This document shows, piece after piece, positions 7,712 through 16,784 of a DNA stretch of 64,000 bases (the stretch's first letter is position 1; each line of letters starts with the position of its first letter). The DNA is taken from contig NZ_JYLI01000002.1 in the NCBI RefSeq assembly GCF_001439785.1, positions 1 to 64,000 on the forward strand, given 5' to 3'. Source of the stretch: Pseudomonas poae. Lineage in GTDB: Bacteria > Pseudomonadota > Gammaproteobacteria > Pseudomonadales > Pseudomonadaceae. A program made the position numbers and the translations under genes. Below the pieces are notes generated by a model, which worked only from the letters and a program-made list of their open reading frames with translations, searched no databases and was not told the origin of the DNA.

Positions 7712-8428
7712 CTAGCGCACCGCGCGCAGGGCGGTGGTGTAGCGTGGCAGCACGCGGCCCAGCACTTCGGCGATGTAGGTCAGAAACAGCGTGCCCACCG
7801 AACTCTTGTAGTGCTGCGGGTCACGGCTGGCGATGGCCAATACGCCGTGCAGGCCCTGGTGACTGAGCGCGACCACGGCGGTGGAGCCGATCTGCTTGCG
7901 CTGTTCAGCACCGAATAGAAAGTCCAGCTCGTGTTCACGCAAGGTGCCGCTGATGCTCTTGCCTTCGGACAGCAGGCCGCCGATGGCGGTCTGTGCGTCG
8001 CTGCCACTGACCCAACGCCCTACCGGCATCGGGTTTTCGCTGAACAGGATCAGGCTGACAAAAGGCACCTGGAAATCCTCGCGCAGGCTGTCCTCGACGG
8101 CCATGACCGTTTCTTCCAGGCTGGTGGCGTCCATCAGGGTCAGGATCAGGCGGCGGGTCTTGTCGAACAGGCGATCGTTATCACGGGCCACGTCCATCAG
8201 GTGCGAGAGCCGATGGCGCATTTCGATGTTGCGCTCGCGCAGAATCTTCATCTGCCGCTCCACCAGCGACACGGTATCGCCGCGCTGGTGAGGAATGCGC
8301 AGGGCCGGCAGCAATTCTTCGTGTTCGACGAAGAAATCCGGATTAGCCTCAAGGTACGCCGCGACTGCAGCGGCCTCCAGACTTTCGCTCGGGGTAGCGT
8401 GTGCGGGTACTCGAGGTTTATCGGTCAT
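7712..8428 (-). CDS. DUF484 family GAF-like protein
   Basis: A 238-residue protein of the DUF484 family (E. coli YigA neighbourhood). The first part (about residues 20-60, [19 protein letters not shown]) is the conserved family signature, followed by a coiled coil ([20 protein letters not shown]) and a GAF-like domain (about 100-230). Function is unknown; the constant link with dapF and xerC suggests a housekeeping role, perhaps sensing. It lies 13 bases downstream of dapF. Confidence 0.85.
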   Translation of the reverse strand: MTDKPRVPAHATPSESLEAAAVAAYLEANPDFFVEHEELLPALRIPHQRGDTVSLVERQMKILRERNIEMRHRLSHLMDVARDNDRLFDKTRRLILTLMDATSLEETVMAVEDSLREDFQVPFVSLILFSENPMPVGRWVSGSDAQTAIGGLLSEGKSISGTLREHELDFLFGAEQRKQIGSTAVVALSHQGLHGVLAIASRDPQHYKSSVGTLFLTYIAEVLGRVLPRYTTALRAVR

Positions 8429-8441
8429 TGGCTTGGCTCAC

Positions 8442-9272
8442 TCATAGACGGACCTGTCCTTCGTATACACGCGAGGCCGGCCCGGTCATCAGCACCGGGT
8501 GGCCCGGGCCTGCCCATTCGATGGACAGGCGTCCACCGGGCAGGTCGATCAGCAGCGGCGAATCCATCCAGCCCTGGCTGATCGCGGCCACGGCGGCGGC
8601 GCAGGCGCCGGTGCCGCAGGCCTGTGTTTCGCCGACGCCGCGTTCCCATACACGCAGTTGCGCGCGGGAGCGGTCGATCACCTGCATGAAGCCCACGTTC
8701 ACCCGCGCCGGAAAGCGCGGATGATGTTCGATCTTCGGCCCCAGTTCATGCACCGGCGCATTGTTGATGTCGTTGACCCGCAGCACCGCATGGGGGTTGC
8801 CCATGGACACGGCGGCGATCTCAACACTGTGGCCGTCGACGTCCAGCGGGTAGCTTGCGGCCTGCACGTCGGCCTGAAACGGAATGTCCGCCGGCACCAG
8901 GCGCGGCGCGCCCATGTTGACGCTGATCTGGCCGTCATTGCGGATATCCAGCTCGATCACGCCGCCTTTGGTCTCGACGCGGATCTGGCGCTTGGCGGTC
9001 AGGCGCTTGTCCAGCACAAAGCGCGCGAAACAGCGGGCGCCGTTGCCGCACTGTTCCACTTCGGTGCCGTCGGCGTTGAAGATCCGGTAGCGGAAATCCA
9101 CCTCCGGATTGCTTGGCGCCTCGACGATCAGCAACTGGTCGAAACCGATGCCGGTGTGCCGGTCACCCCATTGTTTGGCGTGCTTGGGCAGGATGTGCGC
9201 GTGCTGGCTGACCAGGTCGAGGACCATGAAATCATTACCCAGCCCGTGCATCTTGGTAAAACGCAGCAGCAT
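8442..9272 (-). CDS. dapF: diaminopimelate epimerase DapF
   Basis: A 276-residue enzyme that interconverts LL- and meso-diaminopimelate for lysine and peptidoglycan synthesis, without a cofactor. The two catalytic cysteines are visible: Cys75 in EQCGNGARC and about Cys219 in [10 protein letters not shown]. The two-lobed fold and the N-terminal [15 protein letters not shown] are typical. It begins three bases after the lysA stop, so it is cotranscribed with lysA, which acts on its product. Confidence 0.97.
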   Translation of the reverse strand: MLLRFTKMHGLGNDFMVLDLVSQHAHILPKHAKQWGDRHTGIGFDQLLIVEAPSNPEVDFRYRIFNADGTEVEQCGNGARCFARFVLDKRLTAKRQIRVETKGGVIELDIRNDGQISVNMGAPRLVPADIPFQADVQAASYPLDVDGHSVEIAAVSMGNPHAVLRVNDINNAPVHELGPKIEHHPRFPARVNVGFMQVIDRSRAQLRVWERGVGETQACGTGACAAAVAAISQGWMDSPLLIDLPGGRLSIEWAGPGHPVLMTGPASRVYEGQVRL

Positions 9273-9275
9273 GGC

Positions 9276-10523
9276 TTACTCCGGCAGCAGGCTTTCGCCA
9301 GCATACAACTCGGCTACCGTCTCGCGGCGACGCACTTCAAATGCTTGATCACCGTCCACCAGCACCTCGGCGGTACGCCCGCGGGTGTTGTAGTTGGAAC
9401 TCATGACAAACCCATAGGCACCGGCCGAATGAATGGCCAGCAGATCGCCTTCGGCAAGCGCCAGCTGACGATCCTTGGCCAGGAAGTCGCCGGTCTCGCA
9501 GATTGGCCCGACGATATCGTAGGCGCGCGCTTCGCTGTCGCGAGGGGTCACGGCGGTGACGTTCATCCAGGCCTGGTACAGCGCCGGGCGGATCAGGTCG
9601 TTCATCGCCGCATCGACGATGGCGAAATCTTTGTGTTCGGTGTGCTTGAGGTACTCGACCTGGGTCAGCAGCACGCCGGCATTGGCGACGATGTAGCGGC
9701 CCGGCTCGAACAACAGCGCCAGGTCGCGGCCTTCGATGCGCTCGCGCACAGCCTGGATGTAGTCGGCGATCTGCGGCGGTTCTTCGTCGCGATAACGCAC
9801 GCCCACACCGCCACCGAGGTCGATGTGGCGCAGGTAGATGCCGCAGTCGCCGAGGCGGTCGACCAGCGCGAGCAGGCGGTCGAGGGCATCGAGAAACGGT
9901 GGCAGGCTGGTCAGTTGCGAGCCGATATGGCAGTCGACACCCAGCACGTCCAGGTTCGGCAGTTGGGCGGCACGGATGTACACGTCTTCGGCGTCAGCAA
10001 TGGCGATGCCGAACTTGTTCTCTTTGAGACCGGTGGAAATGTACGGGTGGGTGCCGGCGTCGACGTCCGGGTTGACGCGCAGCGAGATCGGCGCGCGAAC
10101 GCCCAGCTCGGCGGCCACTACCTGCAGGCGCTCCAGCTCGTCAGTGGATTCGACGTTGAAGCAGTGCACGCCTGCTTCCAGGGCGCGGCGCATGTCGTCG
10201 CGGCTCTTGCCGACACCGGAGAACACGATCTTGTCAGCCTGGCCGCCGGCGGCGAGCACGCGCTCCAGCTCACCACGGGACACGATGTCGAAACCGGCGC
10301 CCAGACGCGCCAGGACATTGAGTACACCCAGGTTGGAGTTGGCCTTGACCGCGTAGCACACCAAGTGCGGCACGCCGTTCAACGAGTCGGTGAAGGAGCG
10401 GTACTGCGCCTCGATGTGCGCGCGCGAGTACACATAGGTCGGGGTGCCAAAGCGCTCGGCGATTGCCGACAACGCCACGCCTTCCGCGAACAGTTCACCG
10501 TCCCGGTAGTTAAAAGCGTCCAT
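9276..10523 (-). CDS. lysA: diaminopimelate decarboxylase LysA
   Basis: A 415-residue fold-type III PLP enzyme that makes lysine from meso-diaminopimelate. The PLP lysine is Lys60 in CYAVKANSN; the glycine-rich phosphate loop is in [10 protein letters not shown], and the dimer active-site motif is [10 protein letters not shown]. The C-terminal beta domain carries [14 protein letters not shown]. It follows lptM after a short gap and precedes dapF. The start at 10523 matches the family N-terminus ([16 protein letters not shown]). No LysR-type activator gene is beside it, in keeping with a housekeeping operon. Confidence 0.97.
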   Translation of the reverse strand: MDAFNYRDGELFAEGVALSAIAERFGTPTYVYSRAHIEAQYRSFTDSLNGVPHLVCYAVKANSNLGVLNVLARLGAGFDIVSRGELERVLAAGGQADKIVFSGVGKSRDDMRRALEAGVHCFNVESTDELERLQVVAAELGVRAPISLRVNPDVDAGTHPYISTGLKENKFGIAIADAEDVYIRAAQLPNLDVLGVDCHIGSQLTSLPPFLDALDRLLALVDRLGDCGIYLRHIDLGGGVGVRYRDEEPPQIADYIQAVRERIEGRDLALLFEPGRYIVANAGVLLTQVEYLKHTEHKDFAIVDAAMNDLIRPALYQAWMNVTAVTPRDSEARAYDIVGPICETGDFLAKDRQLALAEGDLLAIHSAGAYGFVMSSNYNTRGRTAEVLVDGDQAFEVRRRETVAELYAGESLLPE

Positions 10524-10532
10524 GGTGTTCCC

Positions 10533-10700
10533 TTAGTAAGTGTCGTGCTTGTGCGCTTTTGAAGGTTTCTGCGACGATTGCGCCTGTTCGTTGGGATCCT
10601 TGCTGTCATCGGGCAGGTACAGCGGGCCTTTTTGTCCACAGGCACTAACGAGGCAAGCGACCGCGACGAGCGCAGCGAGGGAAGAGATCAGGCGCTTCAT
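10533..10700 (-). CDS. lptM: small lipoprotein LptM (LppL/YifL)
   Basis: A 55-residue lipoprotein. The signal peptide [20 protein letters not shown] ends in the lipobox LVSAC with Cys21 as the acylated residue, followed by [11 protein letters not shown], the conserved LptM motif. In E. coli LptM helps the LptDE lipopolysaccharide translocon assemble in the outer membrane. The tail is polar (Ser, Lys, His). It is the first gene of the lysA-dapF operon, ten bases before lysA. Confidence 0.9.
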   Translation of the reverse strand: MKRLISSLAALVAVACLVSACGQKGPLYLPDDSKDPNEQAQSSQKPSKAHKHDTY

Positions 10701-10734
10701 GGCGAAATCCTTGAATATGCATTAATTGCGCCCG

Positions 10735-10740
10735 AGTATA
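10735..10740 (-). promoter_or_regulatory. -10 element of the lptM-lysA operon
   Basis: TATACT on the minus strand, 35 bases before the lptM start. The -35 region is weak. It faces the cyaY promoter region across 238 bases of otherwise unremarkable sequence. Confidence 0.4.
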
Positions 10741-10938
10741 CCGACCACCCGCCAGCTTGCCTATGCGCCGAAATACCCGTCCGGCGGGGGTTTGCCGACT
10801 TGTTCGGGAATAGAGCTACGCTCGCTGGTGATAATTCGTACCGTCACCGGTAATGAAATCGGTATCCGTTGCATTCACGCAGGCGCCTCCGTATCGTGCG
10901 GCGCTTGAGCAGAACCCGACACTTTTGAGGTTGCCACA

Positions 10939-11271
10939 ATGAGTTTGACCGAAGCCCGTTTTCACGATCTGGTGGATTCGACACAGCAGGCGCTGGAGGA
11001 TATTTTCGACGACAGCGGCCTGGACGTCGACCTGGAAAACTCCGCCGGCGTGCTGACGGTCAAGTTCGAGAACGGCACTCAGTTGATCTTCAGCCGTCAG
11101 GAGCCATTGCGTCAGTTGTGGCTGGCGGCACGTTCCGGTGGTTTCCACTTCGACTACAACGAAGAAGACAACAATTGGCAATGCGATACCAGCGATGAGC
11201 TGCTCAGCGAGATGCTGGCGCGTCTGGTTCTGGAACAATCCGGCGCCGAGCTGGATTTCGACGAGATTTGA
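10939..11271 (+). CDS. cyaY: frataxin homolog CyaY
   Basis: A 110-residue bacterial frataxin that binds iron and tunes IscS-driven Fe-S cluster assembly. The acidic first helix (EARFHDLVDSTQQALEDIFDD) supplies the iron-binding ridge, and the central sheet carries the family signature (GGFHFDY and W in NNWQCDTS). Length is usual. It is divergent to lptM and followed within a few bases by the DUF1289 gene. Confidence 0.95.
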   Translation: MSLTEARFHDLVDSTQQALEDIFDDSGLDVDLENSAGVLTVKFENGTQLIFSRQEPLRQLWLAARSGGFHFDYNEEDNNWQCDTSDELLSEMLARLVLEQSGAELDFDEI

Positions 11272-11273
11272 CT

Positions 11274-11492
11274 GTGAGCCAGCCTGCACCCACGCGCCCG
11301 CCCAAGCCGTTGTTCAGTAATGTCAGCCCGGCGGTGCCGTCACCTTGTATCAGTTTGTGTCGCCTGGATGAGGAGAAAGTCTGCCTTGGGTGCTTTCGTC
11401 ACGTGGAAGACATCCGCGAATGGCGCTCGGCCGACGATGCGCGGCGCCGGGTGATCTGCGCCGAGGCCGAACAGCGCCGAGCACTCGCCTGA
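11274..11492 (+). CDS. DUF1289 family protein
   Basis: A 72-residue protein with the DUF1289 pattern: SPCISLC followed by a CLGCFRH pair and EIREW-like EDIREW. The four cysteines (CISLC, CLGC) suggest a small metal-bound or Fe-S fold, but function is unknown. The GTG at 11274 is chosen; an in-frame TTG at 11268 overlaps the cyaY stop and is less likely. It is probably cotranscribed with cyaY. Confidence 0.8.
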   Translation: MSQPAPTRPPKPLFSNVSPAVPSPCISLCRLDEEKVCLGCFRHVEDIREWRSADDARRRVICAEAEQRRALA

Positions 11493-11561
11493 GGTCGTCT
11501 TGTTTATTTGTGACGCTGTGTTAGTGTCCGGCCTACGCCTCAACCCATCGAGGCTCGTGAG

Positions 11562-11596
11562 AACCCCGCCTTTCCTGGCGGGGTTTTGCTTTTTTG
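11562..11596 (+). terminator. rho-independent terminator before rnk
   Basis: AACCCCGCC and GGCGGGGTT form a nine-pair stem with a six-base loop, followed by TTGCTTTTTT. It ends the cyaY-DUF1289 unit. Confidence 0.85.
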
Positions 11597-11623
11597 TGCA
11601 GAAAAAAGGAGTCTGCCTGAATC

Positions 11624-12037
11624 ATGACCACCGCACCGTCCATCATCCTCACCCGTCTTGACGTGCAGCGTCTGGAGCAACTGATCGATCGCCTGGGCGA
11701 CGAGTTTCCCGGTGTCGAAGCGTTGCAAGCCGAACTCGACCGCGCCGAAGAGGTGGTTGGCCACGATGAAGTGCCTGCGGGGGTCGTGACCATGAACTCC
11801 AGCGTGCATTGCCGTGAGCAAGGCAGCGGCAAGGATTACCACCTGACCCTGGTGTACCCAAAGCACGCGAATGCCGACGAGGGTAAGGTTTCGATCCTTG
11901 CGCCGGTCGGCAGCGCGCTGCTCGGTCTGCAGGTTGGCCAGCACATCGACTGGCCGGCGCCCGGCGGCAAGACCCTCAAGCTGGAGTTGCTCAGTGTCGA
12001 AGGCCAGCCAAAAGACGGTGGCGCATTTCCGCTTTAA
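11624..12037 (+). CDS. rnk: nucleoside diphosphate kinase regulator Rnk
   Basis: A 137-residue GreA/GreB-like protein. Rnk binds RNA polymerase near the secondary channel and in P. aeruginosa and E. coli influences nucleoside diphosphate kinase and alginate. It has a short N-terminal coiled coil (about residues 10-45) that lacks the acidic tip of Gre factors, and the C-terminal FKBP-like domain (about 50-135: HLTLVYPKHANADEGKVSIL, VGSALLGLQVGQ). It overlaps the cyaA 3' end by four bases on the opposite strand. Confidence 0.9.
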   Translation: MTTAPSIILTRLDVQRLEQLIDRLGDEFPGVEALQAELDRAEEVVGHDEVPAGVVTMNSSVHCREQGSGKDYHLTLVYPKHANADEGKVSILAPVGSALLGLQVGQHIDWPAPGGKTLKLELLSVEGQPKDGGAFPL

Positions 12038-14874
12038 ATCTGGCTGAGCGCCTCGTTCAGTGACAGTTCCAGTTCGGTCTTGTAGCGCAGGTACAGGTTG
12101 CTCGGACTTTGCACATCACCGAGCAGGCCGGACAGGTCGAGGTCGGTGATGTAGCAGCGGTAGCGCTCGGTTTCCCGGCGTTGCCCGACGATTTCCCGGG
12201 CGACCACGATGAACAGCTGATCGCCGAATTCCAGCTCGCAAAACTCCCGTTGATTGCAGTAGAGCGTAATGCCCACTTGGCCTGGCGCCGCCCTGGCGAT
12301 GATTGCCTGCACCTCATAAAAAGACTTGTTGGCCGGCGTCGAAGGTGCCGGACGCGGCTCGACGCCGCGCGCACGGTTGCTGCCCGAAGGCAGCAGTTGG
12401 TAATACAGGACGTGGACTGCGCCCTGCGGTTGCTGGGGATCCAGCGGCGACAGTGCTTCGCGCCGATAGAGGATCGATTGCAGAAAGCGCTGCAATGGCG
12501 CCAGCAGGCTCTGCTCGTCATGGAACGGCAAGCGCTGTTGCCAGAGCGCGTTGAACTCATCCAGCACATACAGCTCGGCGAAGCCTTCGTTGACCCGGTA
12601 GAACACCTGCACGCAATCGGCCAGGCCCATCGGCAGCAGCAACGCCAGGTCGTGATCTTCCAGGGCCATGGCATCCAGATGCCAAGGGCTGTAGCTGGCC
12701 AGTTCTTCGCTGAGGTAGGCGATCAGTGCCTGCTGGGTGGGCAGCGACACGTGGTTGGCCTGGCCGGGCGTCAATTCCATCACGTGATAGTGCTGCTGCA
12801 CCTGCAACAGATAACGGTGGTTGGACTGTCCCAGCATCAAGTGCTGCGCGGTGTCGAAAATATCCTCCACGCGCTGGGCAATGAACGGTGCCCGGTTGTG
12901 GCAGAAACAACGCACGCGCAGGCGCGGCAGGTGATCTGCGGGCAACTGGTTGAGGTAGTCGCGCAGGCAATCGAGCAACGCGTGGGGGCCGTCGTAACGA
13001 CTGACCATCACCTCGTTCCAGCTGTTGAGGGTGATCTGGTCCAGCGTCAGCACCAGGTTGTCGCGTACACCGGCGTAACTCAGGGAGTCGGTGCGCTCGG
13101 TGGTCATCAGGATATTCAGGTCGCGGTGATGCTTGAGCGGGTCGACGCCGACGTTGATCAGCAGCAGCACCTCGTCGGGCACCGCCGAGCGCAGCAGGCG
13201 GGTTTCATCGACGCTGGGCAAGGGCAGGGGGAGGGTCTGCTGCAGGCTGCCCAGCAGGTTGAACAGTTCGAACTCGGTCATGTCGCTGGTGCCCGGGTGC
13301 AGGGCCAGGCGCGTGCTGCTGTCGATCACGCCGTTGCGGTGGCACCAAGTGAGCATTTCGAGCAGGTCACGGCTGCGCTTGATCGGTGCGAAGTGCTCCC
13401 ATTCCAGGGCAGTGAGACTGCCGTTGTACAAGCCCCAGACATGATGCCCGGGCTCCTTGCGGTTTGGCGACTGCACCAGCGTCAGCGTGTCTTCGGCCAG
13501 GTCCGGGGCGATACCGGGGTTGATGAATTCGATCTTGCCGGCCTTGCGCTCGAACGCCGCGTACAGGCGCCGGCCCAGTACATTGAGGTCGCGCCTGTTG
13601 ATCAGGCTGACGGTGTGTTCGGTGCGTGCGAACTGGGTCAGGAACCGGTAGCTGTAATTGAGCTCGTTGACCAGGGCGCGGCGCTCGGCTGCGACCTGGC
13701 GCACTTTCCACTGGCTGCGGCTGTCCAGCAGGGCCAGTTGGCGCGTGTCCCAGCCCCACTCATCGGCCAGGCGCTCGAGCAGCAAGCGTTGCCAGCTGGC
13801 GGCGCGCTGGCCGGCGCTGAGTTTGCGGTTGACCTTCAGGTACAGCGCGCGTCGTACCAGCTCCAGGCGTTCGGGTTCGTTGCGCGCGTTGAGGTATTCC
13901 TCGATACGGCGGTATACCACGATGTACGGGTCCAGCTCATCCAGGTCCATACGATCGGCGAACACGGCGCGTTTGAAGCGCAGGCTCAGGCAGTCCACGT
14001 TCGGGTGTTCGCTGGCGTAGACCTCGGTCAACAGCAGCTTGAGCAGCGACTTGTAGGGTGACTCGATGCCCTTGAACAGCTGCCAGAGGCCAGCACCAAT
14101 GAATTCGCCCGGGGGAATGCGCGCCAGGTGGCCGAGGTCGAGGGTTTCATCGGCGCGGATAAAACGCTTGGAAATCAGGGTATGGGTGAACTCCGCATAG
14201 CGCGATTCTTCGTACACCGGCACCAGCCACCAGATCGGTGTGCGCCCGGCCAGCCAGATGGCGGTGCGGTAGAACTCGTCCAGCAGCAGATAGTGCTGAG
14301 TGGTGCCGCAATCGTCGGAACTCAGTTGCGTATCGCGCTCACCCAGCACAAACCGCGTCGGCTCGATCAGGAAAAAATGCGCTTCGGCGCCCAGGGTCAG
14401 CGCCCAGGCTTCCAGCAGTTGGCATTTCTTGCGCAACTCGGCCAGTTCGGCGTCGCCAAGGTCTGCGGCATGACACACCCACACGTCCATGTCGCTCTGA
14501 TCCGCCTGGGCCAGGGTGCCCAGGCTGCCCATCAGGAATAAGCCATGGATCGGCCTGGGCTGGTTGCCAGGGCGCGGTTTGTAGGAGAACGAACGGGTCA
14601 GGCGCTGAGCTTCAGCCAGGGCCTGAGCATCGGGTTCGAAATTCGACAGCCCGGCCGGCGTGCTGCCCGACACGTAGCCGGGCAACAGCGGATGGTTGAC
14701 ATGGAAAAACAGTGGCAGCAGCGTCAATACGCTGTGCTGGCGCGGCGTCAGACCTTCGACGGCACGCGCCATGCGACCTTCGTTGAGCGCCATGAAGCGC
14801 CCACGCAGTTGGGCCAGCACCTTGCGGTCGATGCCCTCGTCCAGGTCAGGGCGGATTTCATGGGTGCGGGTCAT
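12034..14874 (-). CDS. cyaA: class I adenylate cyclase CyaA
   Basis: A 946-residue cytoplasmic class I adenylate cyclase of the enterobacterial type, which makes cAMP from ATP. The catalytic nucleotidyltransferase part is N-terminal, with the G-S-x(n)-D-x-D signature in LMGSLGTLAQADQSDMDVWV (about residues 110-130). The C-terminal regulatory half, where enterobacterial cyclases respond to PTS IIA-Glc, is present. Length matches the pseudomonad family (about 950). The gene is convergent with rnk. cAMP would act through Vfr; a CRP/Vfr-like site occurs before algR in this window. Confidence 0.95.
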   Translation of the reverse strand: MTRTHEIRPDLDEGIDRKVLAQLRGRFMALNEGRMARAVEGLTPRQHSVLTLLPLFFHVNHPLLPGYVSGSTPAGLSNFEPDAQALAEAQRLTRSFSYKPRPGNQPRPIHGLFLMGSLGTLAQADQSDMDVWVCHAADLGDAELAELRKKCQLLEAWALTLGAEAHFFLIEPTRFVLGERDTQLSSDDCGTTQHYLLLDEFYRTAIWLAGRTPIWWLVPVYEESRYAEFTHTLISKRFIRADETLDLGHLARIPPGEFIGAGLWQLFKGIESPYKSLLKLLLTEVYASEHPNVDCLSLRFKRAVFADRMDLDELDPYIVVYRRIEEYLNARNEPERLELVRRALYLKVNRKLSAGQRAASWQRLLLERLADEWGWDTRQLALLDSRSQWKVRQVAAERRALVNELNYSYRFLTQFARTEHTVSLINRRDLNVLGRRLYAAFERKAGKIEFINPGIAPDLAEDTLTLVQSPNRKEPGHHVWGLYNGSLTALEWEHFAPIKRSRDLLEMLTWCHRNGVIDSSTRLALHPGTSDMTEFELFNLLGSLQQTLPLPLPSVDETRLLRSAVPDEVLLLINVGVDPLKHHRDLNILMTTERTDSLSYAGVRDNLVLTLDQITLNSWNEVMVSRYDGPHALLDCLRDYLNQLPADHLPRLRVRCFCHNRAPFIAQRVEDIFDTAQHLMLGQSNHRYLLQVQQHYHVMELTPGQANHVSLPTQQALIAYLSEELASYSPWHLDAMALEDHDLALLLPMGLADCVQVFYRVNEGFAELYVLDEFNALWQQRLPFHDEQSLLAPLQRFLQSILYRREALSPLDPQQPQGAVHVLYYQLLPSGSNRARGVEPRPAPSTPANKSFYEVQAIIARAAPGQVGITLYCNQREFCELEFGDQLFIVVAREIVGQRRETERYRCYITDLDLSGLLGDVQSPSNLYLRYKTELELSLNEALSQI

Positions 14875-15042
14875 GTCGAACTCGGTGGCTCGCAGAGCCC
14901 GACGCGGGCGGCCGTGTAGGAGTCTACAGTCAGAAGCGCAGGAGTTTTAGAGGGGAGTGATGTTTAGTGTCAGAATTTTCGCTCACCCACGGCAACGCCC
15001 GCGGAATCCGCAGGCAGCGGACTCCATGGGCGGTATCAGGTG

Positions 15043-15294
15043 TCAGGCGGCTTCTTTTTGGGCGGTGCTCAGGATGGTCAGCAGCCCCTGGGCGTGTTCG
15101 GCGGCATCGCGACCAAGGCTGGTCAGATAGCCACCATCGGGCTGGGTAATCAGTTCTTTGTCAAACAGGCGCCTGGCGGCGGCAACGGCAGTGGGGGCGG
15201 CGGTCTGATGGACTTTCAGGCCTTCCTGGGAGCTGTCCAGGTTGAAGAGTGCAAGGATTTCCAGTTCGGCAACCAACTCAGGGGTATACGACAT
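15043..15294 (-). CDS. TIGR02647 family small protein
   Basis: An 83-residue conserved pseudomonad protein (MSYTPELVAELEILALFNLD...). The family is described as DNA-binding, and the middle part (TAVAAARRLFDKELITQPDGGYLT) looks like a winged helix. The ATG at 15294 follows GGAG by six bases, and longer starts upstream lack a ribosome site. The next gene on this strand lies 94 bases upstream. Function unknown. Confidence 0.75.
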   Translation of the reverse strand: MSYTPELVAELEILALFNLDSSQEGLKVHQTAAPTAVAAARRLFDKELITQPDGGYLTSLGRDAAEHAQGLLTILSTAQKEAA

Positions 15295-15388
15295 AAGGAC
15301 TCCAGACGTTCTAAATTTATTAGAGGCTAGCAGGCCATAAGGTGAACGCACTTTGCCGAACTGTCCAGCGTGTTGCTGCGTGCCGGGG

Positions 15389-15673
15389 TTATTCCTTTTC
15401 CGGCGGCAGCTCAGGCAGCGCCCGCAATGCTGTTTCGTACCAGTCGGTATCGAAGGCGCGGTCTTCGTCCAGCATTGCGTCGATCTCGAATGCCAGCACG
15501 TGGGCCATCAAATTAAGAATGTCTTCGCGCTCGTAACCCACCAGCGTCAGCTTGTTGAACACGGCTTTGGCAGCTGGCGGGTTGTCGCTTTCGATCTGGT
15601 TTTCGATCGCTTCGATCAGCGTGTTTTCGGTAAATTCTTCTTCGTCGTTGTCGATGTCGGTTGGCTCGCTCAT
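15389..15673 (-). CDS. conserved hypothetical acidic protein
   Basis: A 94-residue protein I do not recognise by name, with an acidic N-terminus (MSEPTDIDNDEEEFTENTL) and a helical middle (ILNLMAHVLAFEIDAMLDE). It seems cytoplasmic. Similar small genes occur in pseudomonads between cyaA and argH. A TCCTT-rich upstream region (AGGAGCC on the minus strand) supports the start. Confidence 0.7.
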   Translation of the reverse strand: MSEPTDIDNDEEEFTENTLIEAIENQIESDNPPAAKAVFNKLTLVGYEREDILNLMAHVLAFEIDAMLDEDRAFDTDWYETALRALPELPPEKE

Positions 15674-15797
15674 GGCAGGCTCCTCAAGGAAAGGGCGCAG
15701 TCTACCTCCATTCAGGTGGATGATGCTGCTGGTCAGGCGGGGCGCGAGGATCTATAACCCTTGCAGCCAACCCCGCACACGGCCTGGAGGCTTTGCG

Positions 15798-16457
15798 ATG
15801 CTCAAGCTTTACGGATTTTCGGTCAGCAACTACTACAACATGGTCAAGCTGGCGCTGTTGGAAAAGGGATTGCCCTTTGAAGAAGTGCCTTTTTACGCTG
15901 GGCAAACGGAGGAGACCCTGACGGTCAGCCCGCGCGGCAAGGTGCCGGTGCTGGAGGTGAAACAGGGTTTTATCAACGAAACCAGCGTGATTCTCGAATA
16001 CATCGAGCAAACCCAGGAAGGGCCGGCGCTGCTGCCGGGCGACCCCTTCGCGCGGGCCCAGGTGCTGGCGCTGTGTCGGGAAATCGAGCTGTACATCGAG
16101 TTGCCCGCCCGCGCATGTTTCGCCGAGGCATTTTTTGGCATGACGGTGCCGGAGGCGATCAAGGAAAAATCCCGCGCCGAGTTACTGTTGGGCGTTGGTT
16201 CTCTGGGGCGTCACGGCAAGTTTGCGCCTTATGTCGCGGGGGAGAGCTTCACGATTGCCGACCTGTATTTCATGTACAGCTTGAACCTGGCATGTGGCGT
16301 GGGCGAGAAGCTGTTTGGCCTGGATTTGCTGGCCGAATTACCAATGGCGAAGGCGCTGCTTGAGCGGCTGAACGATATGCCGAATGCGCGAAAGGTCGAG
16401 GCAGACCGGCAGGCGGCGATGCCGGCGTTTCTGGCGATGATAGCGGCGAAGAAGTAA
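15798..16457 (+). CDS. glutathione S-transferase
   Basis: A 219-residue cytosolic GST. The N-terminal thioredoxin fold (residues 1-78) carries the cis-Pro in GKVPVLE and the glutathione gamma-glutamyl contact region NETSVILEYIE. A catalytic Ser/Tyr lies in SVSNYYNMVK. The helical C-terminal domain has the GST N-capping region FTIADLYFMYSL. The ATG at 15798 (MLKLYGFSVS) is the natural start; upstream codons in the same frame lack homology. Substrate unknown. Confidence 0.85.
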   Translation: MLKLYGFSVSNYYNMVKLALLEKGLPFEEVPFYAGQTEETLTVSPRGKVPVLEVKQGFINETSVILEYIEQTQEGPALLPGDPFARAQVLALCREIELYIELPARACFAEAFFGMTVPEAIKEKSRAELLLGVGSLGRHGKFAPYVAGESFTIADLYFMYSLNLACGVGEKLFGLDLLAELPMAKALLERLNDMPNARKVEADRQAAMPAFLAMIAAKK

Positions 16458-16471
16458 TCCAGTGTGAGAGC

Positions 16472-16643
16472 GGGCAAGCCCTGATGCCGTTCAGTTAAGC
16501 GCAAATTCCCTGTGGCGAGCAGGCTTGTGCTGCGTTGGGCTGCGCAGCAGCCCCAAAACCAGGCGCTAAGCCGTATCAGGTACACCGCGTTTTGCTGGAT
16601 TGGGGGCGCTTCGCACCCTAACGCGGGGCAAGCCCGCTTGCCA
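16472..16643 (+). repeat. MITE-like intergenic repeat, copy A
   Basis: About 172 bases, closely matching a second copy at 32812-33000 in the same orientation. The shared core runs from TGCCGTTCAGTTAAGCGC through TGGGCTGCGCAGCAGCCC and AGCCGTATCAGGTACACC. The ends carry GTGGCGAGC / GCTTGCCAC arms, imperfect in this copy. This copy lacks about 20 bases near its left end compared with copy B. It produces small spurious ORFs. Confidence 0.75.
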
Positions 16644-16669
16644 CAATAAGCCCACACGTTTTCCTTAAC

Positions 16670-16740
16670 TGTGGGAGCGGTGCGTCAGTCAACATCAATG
16701 TTTGCTGGGCCGACGCCATCGGGAGCAAGCCCCTCCCACA
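16670..16740. repeat. REP doublet
   Basis: TGTGGGAGCGG and the complement-type CGGGAGCAAGCCCCTCCCACA face each other across about 40 bases, a REP pair downstream of argH. Confidence 0.65.
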
Positions 16741-16784
16741 CCTGGACTGCATTCCAGGGTGGGAGCTGCTTGCCTGCACTGTTC

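Larger units (their letters stand above)
16458..16784. other. intergenic region between GST and argH
   Basis: No gene seen. It is filled by the MITE-like repeat (16472-16643) and a REP doublet (16670-16740), which are listed separately. Confidence 0.7.

Noticed and set aside
8499..10562. 687-codon open frame antisense to dapF and lysA
   Set aside because: It spans two confirmed genes on the other strand and has no recognisable domain.
12109..14061. 650-codon open frame antisense to cyaA
   Set aside because: A shadow of cyaA; Gln/His/Arg-rich composition with no motif.
16229..16657. 142-codon leftward frame with the peptide IQQNAVYLIRLSAWFWGC
   Set aside because: The same peptide reappears from the second repeat copy near 32900, so it comes from the MITE-like repeat and the reverse of the GST gene, not from a real gene.
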